DNA from: Deltaproteobacteria bacterium UBA5756
Lineage (GTDB): Bacteria > Desulfobacterota > Syntrophorhabdia > Syntrophorhabdales > Syntrophorhabdaceae
Direction of reading: 5' to 3'
Length of the DNA stretch: 39,673 nt
Assembly (NCBI GenBank): GCA_002418985.1
Contig: DIFE01000090.1
Span: 1-39,673 of the forward strand
In this document: positions 1 through 7,379 of the stretch, in pieces
Layout: each line of letters begins with the position of its first letter
How positions within the stretch are numbered: the first letter of the stretch is position 1
Position numbers and translations under genes: made by a program
The notes under the pieces: model-generated
Databases searched by the model: none
The model's input: the letters and a program-made list of their open reading frames with translations, nothing else
What the model was told of the DNA's origin: nothing

Positions 1-22
1 GTGGAATTTACTTTTCTAAATC

Positions 23-57
23 AAAAAGAGCGCCTGAACAAAAGAGCGTTTCAGCTC
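23..57 (-). terminator. possible rho-independent terminator after tyrS
   Basis: Downstream of the tyrS stop, the minus strand can form an imperfect stem: CTGAA pairs with TTCAG and an outer GAG with CTC across a 3-nt bulge. It is followed directly by a run of five T. The stem is short and not very GC-rich, so efficiency is uncertain. Nothing else is recognised in positions 1-124. Confidence 0.35.
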
Positions 58-124
58 ACGTTCATTAACCGTATCGAGGGTAAAATAAACAACAAATTTC
101 GGCTAATGTCAAGGGTTACGGGCT

Positions 125-1330
125 CTATTCAAGGACAAGCCTCTTGAATTTTCTCTTTCCCACCTTGATAACAAGCTCCTGGCCCGCAGGGAGGTCCTCG
201 GAGAATATCTTCTCTGAGTTTATTGTGACCGCGCCCTGTTTGATCATCCTTTTTCCTTCGGATGTGGAGGGAACCAGTCCCATGTTTACCATAAGCTTGG
301 GAAGCCATATCCCGGCGTCATAGCGGTTCATTACGACCGTCTCTATATCGTCGGGGATCTCCTTGTCTCTGAACATCTTTTCGAAGTTCTCATGTGCGGA
401 CCTGGCAGCGCTTGCATCATGAAAACGCGTGATGATTTCTTTCGCGAAATCTATCTTGGCCTGTTTCGGATGGACCATGCCGTTCGCCAGGCCGGTTTTG
501 AGGGCTGTTAGGGCCTCAAGGGGGATGTCGCTGAGCAGTTCGTAGTACTTGATCATGAGGTCGTCCGATATGGACATGAGTTTGCCGAACATGTCGTCGG
601 GGGGTTCGTCTATGCCGACATAGTTCCCATAACTCTTGCTCATCTTGTTCACGCCGTCCGTGCCCTCGAGCAACGGTACGGTAACGAGCACCTGTGACTC
701 CTGTCCGTAGGATTTCTGTATGTCTCTGCCGACGAAGAGGTTGAATATCTGGTCGTGGCCCCCGAGTTCTATATCCGCCTCCAATGCCACGGAATCGTAT
801 CCCTGGACCAAAGGATAGAGAAACTCGTGAATGCTGATGGGGAGATTGTTCTGGTAGCGGTTTTTGAAGTCTTCCCGTTCCATGATCCTTGCCATCGTGT
901 ATTGAGCGCAAAGCCGGATCATGTCCGCGGCGCTTATCTTCTCAAACCATTCGCTGTTGTACCTGACCTCCGTTTTTTCCGGGTCGAGTATCTTGAAGAC
1001 CTGTTTCTTGTAGGTCTCGGCATTGGCCATGATCTGGTCTTTCGTTAGGGCGGGCCTTGTCTCGCTGCGGCCGGTGGGATCTCCGATCATCGCCGTGAAA
1101 TCACCGATCAAAAATATGGCTACATGTCCCAGATCCTGGAATTGTTTGAGCTTTTGAAGGACGACGGTGTGACCCAGGTGAAGATCCGGCGCGGTGGGAT
1201 CCAGGCCAAGTTTGACCCTCAAAGGTCTTTTCAGGGTCTCGGCACGTGCCACTTTCTCCCTCAGTTCCTTCTCGTTGATCAGGTCGACCGCGCCGCGCTT
1301 GATAACCGCTATCTGTTCTTCGATCACCAT
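125..1330 (-). CDS. tyrS: tyrosyl-tRNA synthetase
   Basis: Class I aminoacyl-tRNA synthetase that charges tRNA-Tyr in the cytoplasm. The 401-aa product carries the HIGH-type signature HLGHT at about residues 51-55 and a perfect KMSKS loop at about 229-233. The last 60 or so residues look like the S4 RNA-binding domain usual at this end. Length fits the family, in the TyrZ-like branch. The start ATG is preceded by GGAG about 5 nt upstream. It is the last gene of the leftward series rny-ymdB-tyrS, 46 nt after ymdB. No T-box leader was found upstream, so amino-acid-responsive control is not evident. Confidence 0.96.
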   Translation of the reverse strand: MVIEEQIAVIKRGAVDLINEKELREKVARAETLKRPLRVKLGLDPTAPDLHLGHTVVLQKLKQFQDLGHVAIFLIGDFTAMIGDPTGRSETRPALTKDQIMANAETYKKQVFKILDPEKTEVRYNSEWFEKISAADMIRLCAQYTMARIMEREDFKNRYQNNLPISIHEFLYPLVQGYDSVALEADIELGGHDQIFNLFVGRDIQKSYGQESQVLVTVPLLEGTDGVNKMSKSYGNYVGIDEPPDDMFGKLMSISDDLMIKYYELLSDIPLEALTALKTGLANGMVHPKQAKIDFAKEIITRFHDASAARSAHENFEKMFRDKEIPDDIETVVMNRYDAGIWLPKLMVNMGLVPSTSEGKRMIKQGAVTINSEKIFSEDLPAGQELVIKVGKRKFKRLVLE

Positions 1331-1376
1331 GACATCTCCATATTATGTTTTGAAATTATTCTGTTCTTGAACGAAT

Positions 1377-2162
1377 TCAGGCTATTTTTTCTTTAACTCT
1401 TGTGATATCGAGGCACTTCTTAGTATTTTTATCAATGGTAAGAATAACCCCCTGAACCTCGACATCATCCTTTCCGACTTCGAACTTCTGGGGCATCTGG
1501 GTGTAGAAACGTTCCAGAACCCCTCTCTTGTCCATCCCGATCACGGAGTCGGCCGGTCCCGTCATGCCCAGGTCGGTGATATATCCGGTCCCCCGTGGCA
1601 GAACCCTGTTATCGGCTGTCTGAACATGCGTATGCGTGCCCATGAGGGCACTGACCCTTCCGTCGAGAAACCATCCCATGGCTATCTTCTCTGATGTTGC
1701 CTCGGCATGGAAATCCACTATGACCGGTGCATCCGGCCTCTCGCTCTCGGTCTCCAGCAGTTCCTCCATGGCCCTGAAAGGACAATCGAGGGAATTCATA
1801 AAGATACGTCCCTCGATATTCGCGACACAGAGGGAGATGCCATTTTTTTTGACGACTGTATATCCAAAACCGGGCGTCCCCCGGGGATAGTTCAAAGGAC
1901 GGATAACCCTTTGTTCCTCCATGAGAAAGGTAGCGATCTCTTTCTTCTTCCAGACGTGGTTTCCGGTGGTAATCGCATCAATTCCGAGAGAGAGCATTTC
2001 CACGGCGGTCCGGGCGGTGATTCCTATCCCTCCCGCCAGATTCTCTCCGTTTATCACAACGAAATCTGCCCGGGTTTGCTGCAGATATTCGCCCACGGCT
2101 TTTCTGCCGGGCTTTCCGATCACATCGCCAAGGAAAAGGACTGTAAACCGATCATTTTGCAT
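1377..2162 (-). CDS. ymdB: YmdB-family metallophosphoesterase (TIGR00282 type)
   Basis: Calcineurin-like phosphoesterase of the YmdB family, whose Bacillus member hydrolyses cyclic nucleotides and affects biofilm formation; the substrate here is unknown. The 261-aa product shows the metal-binding series expected of the family: GDVIGKPGR near the N-terminus, NGEN, TTGNHVW, DFHAEATSEK and GTHTHVQTAD. Length is typical. Its ATG lies inside the end of rny, an 11-nt overlap, so translation is probably coupled. The rny-ymdB pairing is conserved in many bacteria, which supports both calls. Confidence 0.93.
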   Translation of the reverse strand: MQNDRFTVLFLGDVIGKPGRKAVGEYLQQTRADFVVINGENLAGGIGITARTAVEMLSLGIDAITTGNHVWKKKEIATFLMEEQRVIRPLNYPRGTPGFGYTVVKKNGISLCVANIEGRIFMNSLDCPFRAMEELLETESERPDAPVIVDFHAEATSEKIAMGWFLDGRVSALMGTHTHVQTADNRVLPRGTGYITDLGMTGPADSVIGMDKRGVLERFYTQMPQKFEVGKDDVEVQGVILTIDKNTKKCLDITRVKEKIA

Positions 2163-3705
2163 ATTCTACCGAACGCGTCTCCCTGATCACGACCACTTTG
2201 ATTTGACCTGGATAAGAAAGGTCGGTTTCGATCTTCTTTGCGATGTCTTTGGACATCATGATGAGGCTTTCGTCGTTTATCCTCTCGCTGTTAACGACGA
2301 TACGTATCTCCCTGCCTGCCTGGATGGCGTAGGATTTTTCAACACCCTGAAAGGCGTTCGCGATCCTTTCAAGCTCCTGAAGTCTCTTGATGTACGTCTC
2401 CAGCATTTCCCTGCGCGCGCCCGGCCTTGCGCCGGATAGGGCGTCCGCAGCCTGCACGATCACATCGAGGAGGCTTTTTACCTCAACATCCTCATGATGG
2501 GCCAGAATAGAATGAATGATCTCTTCCTTCTCTCCGTATTTTCTAGCCAGGTCAGCGCCTATCGTTGCGTGGGAACCTTCCACCTCATGGTCGACGGCCT
2601 TGCCGATATCATGAAGAAGGCCTGCCCTTTTGGCTTCCTTGACGCTGACCTTCAGTTCCGCTGCAATGGCACCGCATATGAAGGCAACCTCCAGGGAATG
2701 CTGGTATATGTTCTGGGCATAGCTGCTGCGAAATTTGAGCCTGCCAAGGAGCTTGACCAACTCAGGGTGTACGTTGTGCACGCCCAGATCAAATACCGCC
2801 TGTTCGCCGGCCTCTTTGATCTTTTCTTCCATTTCCTCAGCCACTTTTGAAACGATTTCTTCTATCCTGGCCGGGTGTATCCTGCCATCACTTATGAGCT
2901 TGGCGATGGCTATCCGGGCCACTTCCCTCCTGACGGGATTAAAACACGACAGGATCACTTCCTCAGGAGTATCATCAATAATGATGTCCACCCCGGTTGC
3001 CGCCTCGAGGGCCCTGATATTGCGGCCCTCCCTGCCTATAATCCTGCCCTTCATCTCTTCGTTGGGCAGAGGCACCACGGAAACGGTATCCTCACCGACA
3101 TATTCTCCGGCATACCTCTGAATAGCGAATGCGATGATCTCCTTGGCCTTCTTATCTGCTTTTTCTCGGGCCTCTTCCTCGATCTTCTTGATCATCTTCA
3201 TCGACTCAAACCGGGCTTCTTCCTCCAGACCCTGGATTAGTGTCTTTTTGGCTTCCTCTCCGGTCATCCCCGATATCTTTTCAAGCTCTTCCCGCGACCG
3301 TCCCAAAAGATTCTCCTGTTCCCTGATCTTCGCTTCAAGCTGGTTGTTCTTGTTCGATAATTCGCGGTCTTTACGGGACAGGTCGTCTTCCTTCTTTTCA
3401 AGGGTGTCGAGTTTCTTATCGATATTCAGTTCTTTTTGGGAGAGTCTTCTTTCCGTGTTTTGCATCTCGATCTTGCGGGTCTTAACTTCCTGTTCAATCT
3501 CGTTGCGGGCCTGAAGGACTATATCCTTCGCCTGAATAGAGGCCTCTCTCATCAGCACGTCAGCTTCTTTTTTCGCATCATCGAGAATCTTCTTCCCGAT
3601 TTTATCGTACTCGCCTACTTTCTTTTGGTGAATTAGTTTGGTGAGAAAGAATCCAATGAAAAGTGCTACGACAAACGCGATGGCGGCTATTACGATTGTA
3701 TTCAA
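2152..3705 (-). CDS. rny: ribonuclease Y
   Basis: Membrane-anchored endoribonuclease that starts mRNA decay in bacteria using RNase Y. The 517-aa product has one N-terminal membrane segment (about residues 3-24), a long charged coiled coil (about 30-195), a KH RNA-binding domain with GRIIGREGRNIR (about 208-270), and an HD domain with HDIGK at about 365-369. Length and domain order match the family. The start is TTG at 3705-3703, chosen because AGGGGG lies 5 nt upstream and the membrane segment begins at once. That binding site lies inside a leader hairpin (separate entry). rny follows the 6S RNA gene and overlaps ymdB. Confidence 0.95.
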   Translation of the reverse strand: MNTIVIAAIAFVVALFIGFFLTKLIHQKKVGEYDKIGKKILDDAKKEADVLMREASIQAKDIVLQARNEIEQEVKTRKIEMQNTERRLSQKELNIDKKLDTLEKKEDDLSRKDRELSNKNNQLEAKIREQENLLGRSREELEKISGMTGEEAKKTLIQGLEEEARFESMKMIKKIEEEAREKADKKAKEIIAFAIQRYAGEYVGEDTVSVVPLPNEEMKGRIIGREGRNIRALEAATGVDIIIDDTPEEVILSCFNPVRREVARIAIAKLISDGRIHPARIEEIVSKVAEEMEEKIKEAGEQAVFDLGVHNVHPELVKLLGRLKFRSSYAQNIYQHSLEVAFICGAIAAELKVSVKEAKRAGLLHDIGKAVDHEVEGSHATIGADLARKYGEKEEIIHSILAHHEDVEVKSLLDVIVQAADALSGARPGARREMLETYIKRLQELERIANAFQGVEKSYAIQAGREIRIVVNSERINDESLIMMSKDIAKKIETDLSYPGQIKVVVIRETRSVEYAK

Positions 3706-3710
3706 TAAGA

Positions 3711-3742
3711 CCCCCTAATATATCTTAATATTATTAAGGGGG
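3711..3742 (-). promoter_or_regulatory. rny leader hairpin enclosing the Shine-Dalgarno
   Basis: On the minus strand a 32-nt segment begins with CCCCC and ends with GGGGG, the latter being the rny ribosome binding site. The arms extend through further A-U pairs, with one bulged U, giving about ten pairs. A competing inner palindrome, CTTAAT-AAT-ATTAAG, lies within the 5' arm and loop. The outer fold would hide the ribosome binding site and the inner fold would release it. A translational or autoregulatory role is inferred. Confidence 0.5.
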
Positions 3743-3746
3743 TGCA

Positions 3747-3774
3747 ATCATAAGGAAAGAAAGAGGATTAACAA
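3747..3774 (-). promoter_or_regulatory. candidate sigma-70 promoter for rny
   Basis: TTGTTA (3774-3769) and TATGAT (3752-3747) on the minus strand are separated by 16 nt, close to the sigma-70 consensus. Transcription would begin near 3740, at the 5' arm of the rny leader hairpin. A second, weaker possibility is TTGACA at 3837-3832 with only TTATGG or TATGGA at the -10 position. Confidence 0.45.
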
Positions 3775-3869
3775 CATCAATTTATCAAACGTTATATTGG
3801 ATACCCCTCCATAATGGCCCGAAGTTATTTATGTCAACCTCTGTTTCCTTAAGCATGACCCCTTAAAAT

Positions 3870-4045
3870 TAGCCCCGCAGATGCCGTGTAAACGATATGT
3901 CTTGAACCTCGTTATCACGTGGGTGCCGTTATGCTGCATCAGGCTTCTCACTCGAGGTGAGCATGCACACAACAGCAGGACACAGCTCCCGGTGTTGAGG
4001 TGTTGGCTCACAGCCTACCGCCTATCACGAACACCGCAGGGAACT
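3870..4045 (-). ncRNA. ssrS: 6S RNA
   Basis: Regulatory RNA that mimics an open promoter and binds sigma-70 RNA polymerase. The minus strand carries blocks matching 6S RNA in order: CCCTGCGGTGTTCG at the 5' arm (from 4041), a central GCATGCTC followed by GAGTGAGAAGCC, then GAGGTTCAAG, and closing GGCATCTGCGGGG (3885-3873), which pairs with the 5' arm. Total size is about 175 nt. The position directly behind zapA is the conserved one in proteobacteria. Unusually, the 5' part runs into the zapA coding region, so the RNA probably has its own start or is cut from the zapA transcript. Exact ends are not determined. It occupies most of the 309-nt interval between zapA and rny. Confidence 0.88.
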
Positions 4046-4314
4046 TCTATGTTTTCAATATCTTCGAACTTTTTAATAAGCCGAAGAGTCCTTCCGTCCA
4101 CCTTTTCGACCTGCTGTTTCATTTCCAGGTATTCATCCGCCAGTTCCATCATTGCCATGATCACGGCGTTCAATGTGTTCACTATACCGTAGCGATTGAC
4201 CACGCGCTCAATCTTGTCACCGACAAAGCGAGCATCGCGCTTTATCCTCTCGTCATCCTCACCGACGAAAGTAAAAGGCTGTTTCAGAATGGTTACTTCA
4301 ACCTTTTTGTCCAT
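4015..4314 (-). CDS. zapA: cell division protein ZapA
   Basis: Small cytoplasmic protein that cross-links FtsZ filaments at the division ring. The 99-aa product has the ZapA layout: an N-terminal strand region with VTILKQPFTF, a helix with RIKRDARFVGDKIERVVNRYG, the NTLNAVIMAMMELADEYL core and a C-terminal coiled coil. The start ATG has AGAGG 6 nt upstream and follows the ZapB-like gene by 8 nt. The last ten or so codons lie within the 6S RNA gene. A downstream ssrS neighbour is classical for zapA and supports the call. Confidence 0.9.
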   Translation of the reverse strand: MDKKVEVTILKQPFTFVGEDDERIKRDARFVGDKIERVVNRYGIVNTLNAVIMAMMELADEYLEMKQQVEKVDGRTLRLIKKFEDIENIEVPCGVRDRR

Positions 4315-4322
4315 AAAAACCT

Positions 4323-4577
4323 CTAGATCTCTACTCGTTCGACTTTTTCGAGTATCTTCTGGACCTTCTCGATGAGTAATTCCCGCTCGCCCCGGATTTC
4401 TGTAATCTTCCCCTGTAAATCCTTATCGTTGTTCTGGAAAGACTCGACCTGCGCTTTCAAGCTCTCATTTTCTTCCTTGATCACGCGATAGCTTTCAATG
4501 AGCCGGTCAATCTTTTCTTCCAGTTCTTCTATACGGTTTACGTTAATTATCTCTTTATTTATGCTAAAAATTTCCAT
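4323..4577 (-). CDS. zapB: ZapB-like coiled-coil division protein
   Basis: The 84-aa product is almost entirely a predicted coiled coil, rich in Glu, Lys, Ile and Leu from about residue 15 to the end, with no membrane segment. ZapB proteins are coiled coils of about this size that partner ZapA at the division ring, and this gene lies directly upstream of zapA. The name therefore rests on size, composition and context rather than on a sequence motif. The start ATG lies 6 nt after the prfB stop. It has only a distant purine-rich stretch upstream, suggesting translation coupled to prfB. Confidence 0.65.
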   Translation of the reverse strand: MEIFSINKEIINVNRIEELEEKIDRLIESYRVIKEENESLKAQVESFQNNDKDLQGKITEIRGERELLIEKVQKILEKVERVEI

Positions 4578-4583
4578 ATCTAT

Positions 4584-5703
4584 TTAATTATCCTTCCTTT
4601 TCTGGTTGAAAGTCAAGTACAAAAGGTATTCTTTAATAAATGCATCAATATCTCCATCCAGTACCGCATCGGCGTTGTGCTCTTCGTGTTTTGTTCTGTG
4701 ATCCTTGATAAGTCGGTAGGGGTGAAGGGTATAGGAACGGATCTGGCTTCCCCAGGCTATGTCCTTCTTTTCTTTGTTCAGGGTATCCATCTTCTCATCC
4801 TGTTTCTTCTTTTCAAACTGATAGATTCTAGATTTGAGGATTGCCATAGCCATCGACTTGTTCTTGTGCTGGGAACGTTCGTTCTGGCATTGTACAACGA
4901 TGCCTGTGGGGATATGCGTGATCCTCACCGCCGAATCGGTCCTGTTGACATGCTGGCCGCCGGGGCCGCTCGACCGGTATGTGTCTATCCTGATGTCCTC
5001 TTCTTTTATGTCCACCTCTATATCCTCAGATATTTCGGGATAAGCATAGACAGATGCAAAGGAGGTGTGCCTGCGGTTGTTTGCGTCGTAGGGCGATACC
5101 CTGACGAGACGATGGATACCGCTCTCGCACTTGAGATAGCCGTAGGCATGCTTTCCCGACACCAGAAAGGTGACATTCTTGATGCCCGCCTCCTCGCCGG
5201 ACAGCATATCGACCACCTGCGTTTCAAACCCTTTTCTTTCCGCCCACTTCAAATACATTCTGAAGAGCATTTCGGCCCAATCCTGGGCCTCTGTTCCGCC
5301 GGCCCCCGAATTGATGAAAATGATGGCATTATTCTCATCATTTTCTCCGGAGAGCATCATCTCTATCTCGTAAGATCCCAGGGATTCATCGAGAGATTTG
5401 ACCCGTCCGACAAGCTCTTCGACATCGTCGGTATCCTCGGTTTCCCTTATAAAATCACTAAGTATGAGGATTTCTTCAAGCTCTTCCTCTTTCTTCAGCC
5501 AGTTCTTGATTTCTTCATCGACCCGAGAGCGGTCCCGGAGTATCTTCTGCGCCTTTTCCTGATCCTCCCAGAAGTCCGCCCTCGACATTTCCCGGTCGAG
5601 TTCACCTAGTCTTTCCTGAAGGTGAGGCAGGTCAAAGATAACCTCTGAGAGAGCGGATACGCCCCTGAAGCTCGTCGATCTTTCCTTTAAGTTCGTCTAT
5701 CAT
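4584..5703 (-). CDS. prfB: peptide chain release factor 2, programmed +1 frameshift
   Basis: RF2 releases finished proteins at UGA and UAA codons. The frame opens at ATG 5703-5701 and runs 23 codons to an in-frame TGA (5634-5632). A +1 slip there joins it to the main frame, which ends at 4584, giving about 372 aa, the normal RF2 length. The main frame alone lacks the RF2 N-terminus. The GGQ peptide-release motif is intact in SGPGGQHVN. The stop-recognition tripeptide reads SPY in VRVSPYDANNRRH, where RF2 usually has SPF. GGAAGG lies about 8 nt before the start. The gene follows icd by 27 nt and leads into the ZapB-like gene. Confidence 0.95.
5631..5646 (-). promoter_or_regulatory. prfB programmed frameshift site
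   Basis: The minus strand reads AGAGGT TAT CTT TGA C. This is the RF2 autoregulatory arrangement: a Shine-Dalgarno-like hexamer, 3 nt, the slippery CTT at 5637-5635 and a TGA followed by C. When RF2 is scarce the ribosome slips +1 from CTT to TTT and continues with GAC (5633-5631). The internal Shine-Dalgarno is AGAGGT instead of the AGGGGG of Escherichia coli. Confidence 0.95.
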
Positions 5704-5730
5704 CTTTAATTCCCTTCCCTAAGGTCCATA

Positions 5731-6882
5731 TTATGCCGGGGAAGCCGACAGCCGTTTCAGCACTTCCCTGCCGAATTCCGAACATTTCACGGCGTTGCTA
5801 TTCTCGAATTGACGCGCCAGATCGTACGTGACGATTCCGTCCCGTATGGTCTGTTCCACGGCGGCGCGTATAGCCGCACCCGTATCCGCCATCCCCATAT
5901 GGTCAAAGAGCATCGCCCCCGACAGGAGAAAGGACGTGGGATTCACGATGTCTTTCCCGGCATACTTGGGGGCGCTTCCATGAGTGGGCTCGAAAATAGC
6001 CACATCATCGCCGAAATTTGCACCCGGAGCCACTCCAAGACCTCCGATCAGGGCGGCGCAGGCGTCGGAGAGGTAGTCACCGTTGAGGTTGGGGCATAAG
6101 AGCACGTCGTAATCCCCGGGTTTGGTAATGACCTGCATGAACATGTTGTCCGCAATCCTGTCATTGAGGAGTATCTTGTCTTTTTCCCCTTCCGCCGACA
6201 GGCGATCGCCATAGGCCTCCGCCACCTCATAAGCCCATTCGCGAAAGGAACCTTCCGTGTACTTCATGATGTTTCCCTTATGAACCACGGTAATGGCCCT
6301 GCGGTCTTCCTTTATTGCCCACTCAATGGCCCACTTCGCAAACCGCCGCGTACCGGTCCGGCTTATGGGTTTTACCCCGATTCCGGTATCAGGTCTCAAT
6401 TCCACGCCCATTGTATTTCTCAGGAAGTCTATCACGGTCGCCGATTCCGCCGTACCCGCCTTCCATTCGATCCCTCTGTAAAGGTCTTCCGTGTTTTCCC
6501 TGAAGATCACAATATCCACCGCCTCGGGCTTCTTCAGCGGACTTGGCAATCCTTTGAACCAGCGAACCGGCCGCATGCAGACGTAGAGATCGAACTTCTG
6601 CCGCAAGTAGACGTTCACGCTCCGGAATCCTCCTCCGACAGGTGTCGTCAAGGGACCTTTGAGGGCTATGCTGCAGTCCGTGATGGCATCGACCGTTTCC
6701 TCGGGCAGGAGGTGGTTTTTCTTCTCGAGGGCCTTTAATCCGGCAAGCAATTCCAGCCATTCGATCCGCCTGGTGCCTGACGTGGTCTTGTGTACCGCCT
6801 CCTCGAAAATCTCGCGTGAGGCGTTCCATATGTCCTCGCCGGTTCCGTCGCCGGCAATGATCGGGATTCTTATCGTCTCCAT
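5731..6882 (-). CDS. icd: isocitrate dehydrogenase, NADP type
   Basis: Oxidatively decarboxylates isocitrate to 2-oxoglutarate. The 383-aa product has the substrate-binding segment FRSVNVYLRQ (about residues 85-95), RENTEDLYRGIEW (about 128-140) and a cofactor region HGSAPKYAG (301-309). The Lys-Tyr after HGSAP and the Tyr and Arg of TYDLAR (352-357) match the residues that bind the 2'-phosphate of NADP in the E. coli enzyme, so NADP is predicted. Its ATG overlaps the stop of the LeuD-like gene in TGATG. With the three genes upstream it completes a citrate-to-2-oxoglutarate route, probably for glutamate synthesis. Confidence 0.93.
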   Translation of the reverse strand: METIRIPIIAGDGTGEDIWNASREIFEEAVHKTTSGTRRIEWLELLAGLKALEKKNHLLPEETVDAITDCSIALKGPLTTPVGGGFRSVNVYLRQKFDLYVCMRPVRWFKGLPSPLKKPEAVDIVIFRENTEDLYRGIEWKAGTAESATVIDFLRNTMGVELRPDTGIGVKPISRTGTRRFAKWAIEWAIKEDRRAITVVHKGNIMKYTEGSFREWAYEVAEAYGDRLSAEGEKDKILLNDRIADNMFMQVITKPGDYDVLLCPNLNGDYLSDACAALIGGLGVAPGANFGDDVAIFEPTHGSAPKYAGKDIVNPTSFLLSGAMLFDHMGMADTGAAIRAAVEQTIRDGIVTYDLARQFENSNAVKCSEFGREVLKRLSASPA

Positions 6883-7379
6883 CAGATGGAAAACCCCCGG
6901 TATTTTTTGATATAGTAGTCGAGACCGCCTTCGTTAAGGATGCTTTGCATGATGGGCGGCAAGGGAGAAAATTTCTTACGTTCGCCCGTTGCCGTGTCGA
7001 CAATCCACCCTTCATCGAGACTGATCTCCAGTTCGTCGCCCTCGCCTATCCCGTCGACGGGGCAGATAATTGCCGCGAGACCGACGTTGATAGCGTTGCG
7101 GTAGAATATCCTGGCGAAGGAACGGGCGACTATTGCATCGATACCCGCCATTTTAATGATAAGGGGGGCGTGTTCCCTGCTTGAGCCAAGGCCGAAGTTC
7201 CTTCCGCCCACAATGACATCACCTTTTCTGACCCTTTCAGAGAAACCGGGGGCGATATCCTCAAAGACATGTTTTTTCAACTCGTCCAGATTCGACCGCA
7301 GGTGATAGAAACGCCCCGGGATGATGTGGTCCGTTGAAATGTCGTCTCCGAAAATCCAGGCCCTGCCTCGTAAAACCAT
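6882..7379 (-). CDS. leuD: aconitase/isopropylmalate dehydratase family, small subunit
   Basis: Small swivel subunit of a two-subunit hydro-lyase of the LeuCD/homoaconitase family. The product, about 165 aa, shows FGDDISTDHIIPGR at the N-terminus and GGRNFGLGSSREHAP. The substrate loop reads FYHLRS, with an Arg at about residue 28, where methanogen homoaconitase has YLRT and isopropylmalate isomerase typically YLVM. An Arg here fits a substrate with an extra carboxylate, such as citrate. ATG 7379 is preferred because AGAGG lies 7 nt before it; GTG 7382 is an alternative. It lies between the LeuC-like gene and icd, overlapping both, so its likely job is aconitase rather than leucine synthesis. 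Confidence 0.85.
   Translation of the reverse strand: MVLRGRAWIFGDDISTDHIIPGRFYHLRSNLDELKKHVFEDIAPGFSERVRKGDVIVGGRNFGLGSSREHAPLIIKMAGIDAIVARSFARIFYRNAINVGLAAIICPVDGIGEGDELEISLDEGWIVDTATGERKKFSPLPPIMQSILNEGGLDYYIKKYRGFSI

Noticed and set aside
3829..4011. A 60-codon minus-strand frame between zapA and rny
   Set aside because: It coincides with the 6S RNA gene; conserved RNA blocks explain the sequence better than a peptide.
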